Assembly: GCA_036852015.1 (NCBI GenBank)
Contig: JAANDG010000306.1
Span: 106,420-170,419, forward strand
Direction of reading: 5' to 3'
DNA length: 64,000 nt
DNA from: Pelodera strongyloides
Lineage: Eukaryota; Nematoda; Chromadorea; Rhabditida; Rhabditidae
The notes beneath the pieces were generated by a model. That model had not been told where the DNA came from, searched no databases, and saw only the letters and a list, made by a program, of their open reading frames with translations. Positions within the stretch are counted from its first letter, which is position 1; the number at the start of each line of letters is the position of its first letter. Positions 38,101-48,900 of the stretch are shown here, in pieces. Position numbers and translations under genes: made by a program.

Positions 38101-41100
38101 GTTCTGGCCACAAATACATGCGGGGTTAATTTTTCCACACGGTCCAGCATGAGAACATGGCGTTAAGCGATGCGCATGCTCAATCTGGAAAAAAATTAAC
38201 AATCGTTGAGCATACAATACAGTATACAGTCTCCTCCTGCCAACATGCTCATTTTCTCCTCTTATTAATCTAGGGGGTCAGGTGGCGCAGTACCTAAGTC
38301 GCTGTCTCAACTAAAGAGCAGCTCAGGCACTGCAGCTCGTCGGTTCGACTCCTGCTCCTGGCAGACCAAGCCTTATCATAGAGTACGCTCTAAGGGCACA
38401 TTTCACCGCAACATATAGCACCTACACCTATACATATGTACCATTCACAAAAAATGCCAATTACCGTCAAAGAAAAGAAAATAAACTTTCAAAAAGTCGG
38501 AAAGGTGCAATAATACATACCAATGGTTCCCCATTCTGCCGAGACCACGCTTTGGAGAAGACGCTATATAACTGCAGTTTTCTGAAACAAGTGTAGGAGA
38601 ACGTAAAGCGTAACCAAAAAGTATAAACAAAAAAGTAACAAAGTACGAAAGTGTGAAAGTACGGAAGGTCCAGAAGCAAAGATCGAAAGAAACAAAAAGT
38701 ACCTTCGAGGTTTCTGGTATGGCTTGCGTTCCCTTCCAAAACAATCGTCAAGATTCACCATCTTCAATTTCAAGCACAATTTGAACAGCTGAAAATGAGG
38801 CAATTGGAAAATTCTACTCCAAAATGTTTCTGGGGAAGAAACACTAGTGAACTAACGAAAAAAAACAGCTAGTCACTTAGAAAGCAGCAAATAACTATCA
38901 CATGCTAGCGTCTTTAGCAAGGCGGGCAAGGCCTGTCATCACAACTATTCCGCACGCAATTAACTAATTGCTAAGTATAATTATAATTATAACAAATAAA
39001 CTCACATCTCGACACCGGTAATCAACAAACGGCTCGTAACTTGTCTCCATTGCGTGTACAAGCAGTCGCACACACTCACAAAATGAACGGCCAGACGTCA
39101 AGAATAGCCTGGAAGAGGGGTATAAATTCCGTGCGTAAATGGAGGTGGTTTCTTTACCTTAGTGAGAGACCGTTTTAATAAAACACTATGTTTCGGTCAA
39201 ATATATTAATTTCAAATTGTTTCCGGAGATGGTCAAAGCCAATCCGGAGGTGCCTCGTGCGTGTTTTCACGCACCAACCTGTACCCCTGGTAGAATCATA
39301 GTGACGGACAAGACAAACGTGAGCTTGAGGCTCTCAATTGAAAATAAATCAGCAACAACGTATAAAGACAAAATGTACTGGTTAATTACAATTTCACATC
39401 AACTCTAATCTAATAATACTGCTTGCTCACTGATGTCGTCGTTCTCTCGTAAAACCAAAACTCCACTAATAAACACAACATAATTACCGTAAACACTAAC
39501 CAAGTACCCTGTCTATATTATAAAGTACCATTCCTTTACAACTACCTACGCCCATACTAAATCCACGTAAAACCTACTTGAGCATGGAAGTCAAATCCAG
39601 TCCGAGGTCGCTTCTCTTCTTTTCCAAATTATCGTGAAAGTCCAAATCGAAATCATACGACGGATCTTCGACCTCTTCCTTCACTGGCGCCCTGGTACTG
39701 GTACTCATACAGTCCTCAACAAGTCCAGAAAGGTAGTTCTCATAATCAGTCCCAGTAGCGACTGCATCATTCTCGTTTGAACCTCCGGGTATCGCTTCCG
39801 GAAATGGATCAATATGTTGGACCACATGAAGGTAGTCCTCATCATCGCGAACCTCCTCCTTCACCTAAACACTTTCTTAAAGCGATGTAACGGCTGGATT
39901 CTGAAACGAATGTTGGACAACTGCATTAGTGCATTCCCATATAATGCATGCAAATGATTATAATAAATAATAAGACAAAAAATCGCACAGTTATTTGCAC
40001 GAGGGAATACAGCGTGCAAAACCCGGTAGTTATACATAATACATACCACTGCTACAAGAACCAGACAACTTTGTGCCAAATTTGTAGGCGACTAAATAAC
40101 AAGCACAGTAACTACAAGTATGAACTCAGACAATAAACTCACAAGTGGCATGTATTGAGTAGAAGAGCCAGCCTCCTCGCATTCTTCAGAAGGTTGATCA
40201 GCCTCCAATTCAGGTTCAGTTACATTCTGGCGATTGTTCACAAGGGCCAACCACTCATCCTAAATATATACGAGACTTACGAGATATGAGACAGGTGTAA
40301 AAAAATGAACAATTCGTAATGAGGGATTCCGAGTTATTAAGTAAGTAATACATAATTCCCGTTTCTACAATTACAAATACTATCCAATATCCAACAATCC
40401 AACCAAAAAAAATCATACTAATTCACACCGCGACCAACACCACAGAAACAACAAAACCAGTTTTTCAAATCAAACCCTAACCTGATACTTTAGGTAACAT
40501 TCTTCACTGCACGGAACACGATCAGTTGTGTTACCAGCTGATCTACGCTTCCGCGTTGCAGAGACGGACTTGCGTCCCCGTTTTCGACTAGGCTTAAAAT
40601 ACTAACTGAAGAAATTGGACGATAAATAAATATCGAAGGCATACAAATTGTGGTACTCAAATAAGTCACAGTTTTACGAATTTACGACGTACGACCCCAC
40701 AATTATTTTCTCAACTTGCTCCTTTGATAATAGAATAAATAGAACAACTCTTGGTGTCTAATGTTAATTAAACACATCAATGATCCTTCCTTCTTTCCTA
40801 TCTATTCTCCAGTCACCAGTGGAAAATGCAGACATCAAATCAACAACAGAAATAAAGTAGCAACTAGCAAGAGAAGATAGTTTAGTCAAGCCAACCGGAT
40901 TTCTGGGTTACTAACATAAGATACATATACATATCACCAGGCGTAAGATGCATATCACCAAGTGCACCTAGCACCATGATGCAAAGAAACAAAGAGAAAG
41001 AAAGCAAACACGTAAATGGCTTACCTGTTCGTGTTCGATCAAATTAAACTCAGAACTGGCAAGATACTCTTCGTAGTGCACTAAAAGTAAACCGAGTTAT

Positions 41101-42576
41101 TTTTTAAATACAAAACTCATAAGGAGACGTCAAAGTGCGCCGTATACATGTATGAACATGCCCAACATGATAAACTTACCGCGAAAGCGCGAATTGTTTC
41201 TACTGTCAATTAACGCAAAAATCAAACCAAATAGTCCCAATCAAGCGCCATTCGTACTAAACACTAAACTAAAGTCCACTGTCACATGTTACTCTTATAT
41301 AACTTACAACACAGGAAGGACCACAATCATAGGTGATAAACAACTAATCATAATCATTAAAATCACAAACAAAACAGCTAGATGCAACAAACGGCAACTG
41401 ACTATCTTGCAAAGGTCTGGATGTTTATACAGCAAAGAATAATTAAAAGCTAAAAAAAAACCTACCATGCTTTACACCGTAGATTAAACAACAACTACAG
41501 AGAGTTTCTCGTGCATCTTGAAATGGGTCTCCGTCGACGATTTGAAACCAAAGTGGCTGGTTCGAAATGTACTTGTGCACATACGCACAACACCTAAAGA
41601 AAGAAACTAAGAAATAGGAATAAATAGCAAAATAGCAAAAATGACCCGAGCTGTTATACGATGTGACAATACATATAAAAAAAATTACACGCCAATTCTT
41701 AAAATTTTTTTAACTACACACATGCTTTCACAGCACATAAATCCTTTCCTTTCAGTAAATGAAGAAAATGAAGATATACTGTACTGTATACAAACAATTC
41801 AACAATAAGTGGTCTGTGAAACACACAAATATTGAGAAACTACCACGGAGATTATTGGAATGTAATTTCGCGCACTATTTATGATTTCAGTGCCACAGAA
41901 TAAGCCCGCCCCCAACTACCCGACGAAAAAGTTTCCGGAAGCAATATTCACCACTCCGATTCCCTCGGGGAAATATTCCCTGGGGAGAGAAAATATCATT
42001 CTAATATGAGAAACGCAGAGAAAAAGACGACGAATTCCATCGAGTGGTGAATATGGCCTCAGGGCTAACCGCAATACAAACGTCGTGATTAGAATAGTGA
42101 ACAAGTATAAAAAACGTACAACGAATAGGCAGAATTCTTGGAGTCAACTCCGGATTCCTCCTTCTCGGCCTCTGCGCGTTTCTTGAGGCCCTCTTCAACA
42201 CATATAGTGCACAAATACTTTCGACAGTCGGAGCACATCTTGCTTATGTCGTTGGTTGGCAAATTCCCGTTTGGATCAGACAATGGTCTGAAAACATATG
42301 ATTAAAAATAAAATGTTTTACAAAAGTAATAATAATGTAAACTTAAGAGTACAAATAATAGTGTAAATGTAAATACTAAACCTCGAAAGTGATTCAGACG
42401 AGGATCGGGAAAACCTCTCTATTCATGATTCGCTTTCTGATAAACGAAGCTCGGTCTATAAATACCTAACGAGATCATACCTACCTTTTATTCGGATCCA
42501 TGGGCCGATGTCTATCTCTCATATGCGCCTCTTCTTCTTCTCTCAATTTCACGAAGCTAAACAAAAGAATCATAAT

Positions 42577-42629
<53 letters not shown>

Positions 42630-45142
42630 TCTACTCGCAATTCAGATCAAAAAATCGGATATTATACTATTTAAAATGTTGAAAAGAACATCGGACATGA
42701 AGAAAAGACACAGAATTAGAATAAAAACTGCACGTGAACACATCCATTGTAGAATACCAAAACTAATTCTTGATCATCCTAAGCAATCGGAATCGTTGAA
42801 AAGAAGAGAGAAAAAAAAACAGAAAGAAAGAAATAAAACTTACATTTGCACGACACGTTCCTCTGATGTGAACTTCGTTGGCATCAATAAACGCATGATT
42901 CGCTTCAGCACACAGACCGGTCGATTTCTCGCGAGTAGACTAAATACAATATTTAATAATCATTTCTAATAACACCGTACATTAAATATGCAAATATCAA
43001 GCTGAAACAGACGCTTCACATATGTAGGAATGAAAAATACTCACTCCTTCCGGATTCGCTCCAGAATTCGCAAGTAGGAAAACGTGGAGACTGCCGTATG
43101 CTAAATATCCAAACAATAACAATAAGATAAAGATAGTAACAATGAGAGTGAGGAAAAACATTTTAATCAGACCATACGTTTTTCTTTTATCACGCCGAAG
43201 CCGAACTGCACCGATTGCACCAGGTCAGGTGCGGGCAGCCAGTTACAGTTATTTAATAAAGATATCGTCAGTGCCAGTACTCACGACAGGCACAGCTGGT
43301 AAAGAATAAGAATCTAACACTGGGAATACTAAAGGGCAAAACACATGCTAAACTTAAGCTACTTGCCTTAGAGATCATTTCTGGAGAGTCTTGTATCTTT
43401 GCATATGAGTAAAACGTATGTCTGCACCGCGAACACAAACGCACAAAGCTAAAAAAAACCACCAATCGCATGCGAGCTTTACTCCTGATCAACCTACCGG
43501 CGAAAGCAAGTATAAACTTTGTTGTAGCATCCTTTCCATTTCGACATCACCAATGTCTTCCATATCTTCCCTCTTTATCCTTTGAAGGAGTTGGCTTGAC
43601 AACTGGGCAGACGAGATACCATCGTCATCGTTCAACTGAAAACAGTAATCGTTATTTTGGTCTATTAAAAACTAGGTTGGAAAAGATGACGTAAAACGGT
43701 AAAACATGCGATTACATGTCACAACACTGCGCGACAGTAGCACAGGAATATAACAAATAACAAACAAGGTTAGCGAGGTACTAACTACTAACATAACAAG
43801 ACACGCGAAAGAAAACGATAATGCTTAATTTTTACTAGACCTAGACATACGCTGGATATTTTGTTCCTCTTCTAGAAGGGAATATGATCCGATTGAATGG
43901 GCACTATGAATACGAGACATCATAGAATATGCGTATCCAATATTAATGTAGTTATTGCATTGTACCAACCCGATGTTATAAAAATCAAACATACGACAAT
44001 ATTTCGATTAATCGATGTGTGATAATGTGATCCAAAGGTAGGTGTTAGCACATTTTCTTCTTCAAAGTTGAGGAGGGTATCATGGCTGGAGGAGGCAGAT
44101 GTTATCTAAAACATAGAAGGCTGAAAATGAACAACGAGAATGTAAATCGCCACACTGTGCTGTGAAAGCCTTTTAACAATAGCTTTAAAAGAATATTAAT
44201 TTTCAATACTCTACTAATGCAATGAATCGAGTACGGAAACGAAACAAAACCCTGCCAACTGCAATTTTCAAAATAGTAATGCTGCCGAAAACTACCAATA
44301 GACCGGGCGTCCCAAAATAAATCAAATCAATTGAGAATGAAACATTATGAGTAAGATTCATGGAACTAACGTCAATTGAAACAATCCCCCGCGAAGAAGA
44401 CGGGGTGGACACATCCACATCCTCCTCTCTGGTCAGACTTTTGCAAAACGCCGGCTGAAAGCAAAACGGATTGTAAGGCTCAAAATAATGAAGCAATATA
44501 AGAACACAAAATGAGGTTTCTAATCATTTCCTGACTTTAAGCTGAGCATCATGTATATCCAGTAGAGGGCAAAGATTGACATCATACTCTGTGTATCGAG
44601 CAAGTCTAACCGTTTACTTCTACAATACTTCATACACAAAACAGTTTCCTTTGCTCAAAAAAATAAACCCTCACCTGTCCTTCGGTTTTGGCGTTTGCTT
44701 GTTCAGTTTTAATTGCGACAGCGATAATACACCCGCCCACTTTCAAATCATTCTAAATTATTAGTATTTTATGTAAATAAAAAAAAGCCTGGCTACCCTC
44801 TCGCAAAAGTCTACTAGGAAACCGGAAAAAAATTCGCTCAGAAGGCTCATTATTCAAAAGTCGCTGAGAGGGCCCAACCCTAAGCTTAGTACCCAACCCG
44901 AATAACCGAAGTAACATTGTATTTATAGTCTCCCGCTATTCTGCAAGCCTTGTTCTCTTACAACTTCTTCGTAAGTCTTGGAAGGATATCGGCTTCTTGG
45001 TGCACATCTTCTCCTCAGCATACAACAAGAACTCACTTCGTTTGGTGGTACATTGCCCTCCAACTCCTCAACAAGCGGAGTGGCATCAAGGAAGATTTCC
45101 TTCATGAAGAAGAGGCAGCCAGGTGGCGCACCCGCTTCACTC
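35186..45142 (-). CDS. Enhancer of zeste (EZH)-like histone H3K27 methyltransferase, 5' end incomplete
   Basis: Catalytic subunit of Polycomb complex PRC2, acting on chromatin. C-terminal exons (minus): 35186-35358, 35602-35659, 35838-35929, 36108-36177, 36542-36637, 37097-37179, 37365-37445, 37843-37901, 38084-38184, 38521-38581, 38703-38788, 39006-39108, 39578-39864, 40143-40259, 40482-40592, 41025-41080, 41466-41593, 42123-42287, 42485-42556, 42844-42939, 43045-43100, 43367-43448. All phases agree. CXC region: CSHAGPCGKINPACICGQ, RFPGCRCRS, CRTKLCPCYLAKIEC. SET: GFGLFADERIPNKAFITEYC, STDEADMRAS, YINHS, GEELFIDYG. More N-terminal exons (43498-43635, part of 43850-44105, 44371-44454, 44962-45142) look coding, but one junction phase (43498 to 43448) does not fit and the start exon was not found. 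Confidence 0.88.
36813..36986. mobile_element. MITE, CCGG-ended family, copy c (in EZH intron)
   Basis: Ends TTTAAAGCAAAATACCGGCC and AAAACCGGCCAGTAGTTCGC plus TTTAAA form good inverted repeats. The central GCATATGCAAATGAGC is shared with the other copies. Confidence 0.75.
38277..38363 (+). other. tRNA-like sequence with long variable arm (tRNA relic or SINE head)
   Basis: GTCAGG at the start pairs with CCTGGC at the end. There is an A-box-like GGTGGCGCAGTACCTAAG, a B-box GGTTCGACTCC and a long variable region, as in Leu or Ser tRNAs. The anticodon arm is not clean, so it may be a pseudogene or SINE. It lies in an EZH intron on the opposite strand. Confidence 0.45.
39877..40028. mobile_element. 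MITE, CCGG-ended family, copy d (in EZH intron)
   Basis: Left end TTAAAGCGATGTAACGGC, right end GCAAAACCCGGTAG. It keeps the ATGCAAATGATTATAATAA-like centre of the family and is more decayed than copies c and e. Confidence 0.5.
41941..42060. mobile_element. Fold-back MITE related to the copy at 45769
   Basis: Arms ATATTCACCACTC (41944-41956) and GAGTGGTGAATAT (42042-42054) are perfect inverted repeats. The outer right end GAATATGGCCTC matches the GGCCGTATTCAC end of the element at 45769. Confidence 0.6.
42579..42628 (+). repeat. (TAA)n microsatellite
   Basis: About 16 tandem TAA units, in an EZH intron just before the acceptor of the exon at 42556. Confidence 0.95.
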
Positions 45143-45768
45143 CTGGCAGACACAATAAAGAAGACAAATGAAACCAAATAAGTAAATAATAGACATAACA
45201 ACACGGAACAAAACACAACAACGAGAAGCAGCAATATCGAATCGAATCGAATGAATCCCGTCCGTCCATCCCAACAAAAAATCAACAAATTCAAAAGTGC
45301 ACTTTTAATGCGAAAGTGCATTTCTAAAATGTGTGTGAATACGGTATTTTTGCTGTTATTTGTGATTGGGTGTCAGATAAAAATTGACCTTCAATAAATA
45401 AATTATTTATTTTTATTTATTCACAAATCAGAAAGCAAATATGAGCCAAAAAACAGAAAAATGAGATCATTGTACTTTTGTACAATTAATAAAATGAGTA
45501 AATAAAATTGTTTTACAAAACTGATCAGCACTAATGCGGTTTCCAAGTATCCCAAAAATTCGGTGTGATTCTGTCAATAGTACCGTGTTTCTGCACGAAG
45601 CTTGCATATATAATATAAAAAATTTTAAAAAAAATTCTCGTGTAGTTCCAATATACTGTAAATTTTCACCATACTTGCAAATCCCATAACATCTTATTGG
45701 AAGAAGGGTCTTTTTTTGCCTTTCCCAGTGGTCTTACAGGCAATTTAAGGGAACTCAGTTCGTATCAG

Positions 45769-45900
45769 AGGCCGTATTCACCAACACGCCCCTCCCTGGC
45801 CTCCCCGGGGAGCTAAAGAATACGTAGAGAGTGCGAGAGCAGAGATTCAGAGCACTCGTGAGCCTAGGGAGGGCTCCCTGTGTGATTGTGAATACGGCCT
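45769..45900. mobile_element. Fold-back MITE with CAG target duplication
   Basis: Begins AGGCCGTATTCAC and ends GTGAATACGGCCT (13-bp perfect inverted ends), flanked on both sides by CAG (45766-45768, 45901-45903). The body has further partial palindromes (CCTCCC / GGGAGG). It sits between the EZH gene and the 3' end of the Kunitz gene. Confidence 0.75.
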
Positions 45901-45961
45901 CAGAACTATGACCCTAATTGTAAGCGAAAGTGAAACAGTAATTCTGTACATGATTTTTCTG

Positions 45962-48900
45962 TCAAGATGCAAGTTTGCTGTTCAAGTATGCTTTTTTCTG
46001 TTGAACTGTTGTGACACAAAGTTGTAGACATTCATCATATGTTAGAGCGTATGGGGGCAGATGGCGTGTCTCTGGGCATATCCGATGTGTGTACGGCACA
46101 CAATTGCCTGAATCGTCCGAATACCACCTGAAAAGGTGGAAATAAAAGGGATTGTGATTTATATATTTTTCTGCGTTGTTCCATTCACTAGGTGTAAGAT
46201 TGACTGCATACGTGAATCTGGGAGTAATTCAACGTAAAATTTATATTATTCCTCATTGTTAGACTCTCTTAGCAAATCTTGGCGTGCAAGCGGCGTCGAA
46301 CAAGTGAAGCAGCGATTTCAGGCCATAACATGGCCGCGTGCACTTACCTAACAACCTCTCGCGGTGTTTCCCGTGTGAGCTCACAGTAGTCGGAACCGGC
46401 TACTAAGTCACAGCTGTACACCGGATCGCCTAAATTATTCCTATTTTTTTGTTTATCAAAATATTTGTCGATTGGATATGACTGTTATGTTACTGGTCAA
46501 TATATTTGCATCTCTTCATAAACAAAATCATTAACAAACCTCCGCAATTGGGTATTTGTTTATCTGGAGGCGTGAACGATCCCTTTATCGGAATCCCAAA
46601 TGTGTCCACACACCAACACGAACCACTTTGAGTACATCTGGAAAATAGTTGGTTGGAGAGTCAAGCAACTGCTAATTTCTAGGATGTATACGTTTAATTC
46701 GCTCGGAACAAACTTGTCACAGTAGTTGTGCATAGAATTTTTTCAGAACTACAGATGTTTTCCTACTGCATGGGAAACCGAAAACTCCGATATGGCCCCG
46801 ATCACGTCCCTGAAAATATCCGGCCTTGATCGGGGCCATATCGGGGTTTCCACTTTCCTGTGTGATAGTGACTCTCCTAAGTTCTGAAACAATGACATAG
46901 CTCCCAGTGGCCTGGCGGTACCTTCAAGAAAGTCTGAAAGAAATTGTAAAATAAAATAAAACTTACTGTAAAGAGGCGTAAGCCCCGTCCCGGGTACAAG
47001 CGGGCATATAATCGAGATAGATTCGGTCTCCAGTAGCGCGGAATTCTGTAGCGAAGACGTCCCGAAGCTTGGCACAAGGAACTAAAGTTAATTTATATCG
47101 TAAAAAAAGTTGAAGCTTTAATGTTTTTTTTAAACGTGAGCAACGAACTACACACAGCTTGCTTTTCTTATTTACGTTAAACTTAGAAATTGTCGTGTTA
47201 CAATGTCACTACGACTACAACTGATACTAACTAGCGATTGCGCAAAACATTATATAAACCAATAAATAAACCTACCAACGTCCGGAATAATAATTTTCTG
47301 TGGCGAATTGAGGCAATCGACACTCTTTGAGATCTGTAATGCATATGCTTTTTTTGTTGTTATTTTAAAAGTGAATCAATAAATATACCCCCCTGTTTAG
47401 TAATTACCTATCTCATGTCACTCATGTGGCTCGAGGCCTCAGCGGCATGCCCTCTACAGTGGCCCTGGAAGGTGCCCGGGGTACGCCCTATAAATACAAA
47501 CTGAAATACGGATGCAAACCTCCTCAGAAAACAACTTCAGTTGTATTTTCTCCATGGAATCACAAATTGTTGTAGACAGGTCAGTAGGCAGAAGGCAATC
47601 AATAAGTTGAGCATGAAGAACACAAAGGGGCTAAATTATTGATAATTACATAGCTGGACTTCAGGTTATAAAAAGTATTTCAGTTTTAAACTTTTTTTTG
47701 GTCTTTTCCTGTAGTTCAATTGACTTACGTTTGCAATTCTCTTCCTAAGCCTAAGCCTATTCAATAAAATAAGACGTATGTTGACTTACGCTACTCTCGT
47801 CATGTTCCTTGTGTTTTTCCATTATGCACTCTCTTACTTGCGGCATTGGTCTCAATTTTTCAATACAATTACGATTTTGTTCCCAAATGTTGGTGCCGGT
47901 GCCCTGCAAATGAGCTTTAATTAGTTCTTATAATAAAGTGATGGCATGCGCCCTGAGCCTAAGCATAAGCCTAAGCCTAAGCCGCAGCCTAGCCTAAGCC
48001 TAAGCCTAACGTCGTATGATGTTGGGGCGCTACAGGAAATCACCGGTACTCACAAGTTTTCTCTTGGAAACCAAACGCACCGAACACGTAAAATTGTGCA
48101 TGATCTTCACATTGGAATATAAACAGTCTGATGGAAGTTCGTCAAAACATTGGGGACTATTTTCGAGAACAGCCTCGGCACAATTTAGATAGTCCATCGC
48201 AGTGGCACAGAACTGGGAATGGTGTTCATCCTAAAAATTGACTGGTGAAAAATAATCCGACATGAGACATGATCAGTTGACTTTTCATTTATGTACTTCT
48301 TTACTCTAAACTTAATTCGGTTTTTATGTATATATATTTATGTGTTATACTTCTGTTTTTTTATCTGTTTTAAACGCACGTTGGTTTCTGTTTGTCTTAA
48401 ACCTTACATTTGTGAATTGACCATGTTCAACTTTGAGAGCTAGAGCCAAAAAAAGATGTCAGTGCCGCGCGACACTATTTTTTTATTATTTTTGGTTGCA
48501 AACGAAAAATTGGGGTTTTGGTCGAGCAGAGGTCGAACTCGCATCTTCGGCTTTCGTTTGCAACCAAAGTTCATAAAACATAGGCTGAGGAGGGCTAACG
48601 TTGAGGGCTAAAGATAAAAATAGCTGTCTCTGCCGGGCGACATGCTGAGTTTTTCGCTGCGCACAATATTTTTATCAGCGTACTTACCGTGTTTTGTTTA
48701 TCCATGCCCATTTGTACCATATCCCATTGGCCGATGTCCTTCATGCGAACACCGCAACTAAATGTTGTAACTTATGCGAAATAATTATTTGTTAACATAA
48801 GAAGTAATCCAGTAATGCGTAGCAAAGCAAATGACATAAAACATTGGCCAATGTGAAACAGCATTGACATAACTTTCACGGAATTGCATCAATCAGTAAT

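Noticed and set aside
39217..39408. Plus-strand open frame with KANPEVPRACFHAPTCTPGR that looks protein-like
   Set aside because: It lies within an EZH intron whose flanking exons join in phase. It has no partner exon and contains a short palindrome (GTGCGTGTTTTCACGCAC), so it is probably non-coding.
45200..45321. Minus-strand open frame upstream of the first EZH exon seen, very hydrophobic (LLLLVVVFCSVLLCLLF)
   Set aside because: The hydrophobicity comes from a T-rich intron tract leading to a TCTGCCAG acceptor at 45143. There is no credible start or donor.
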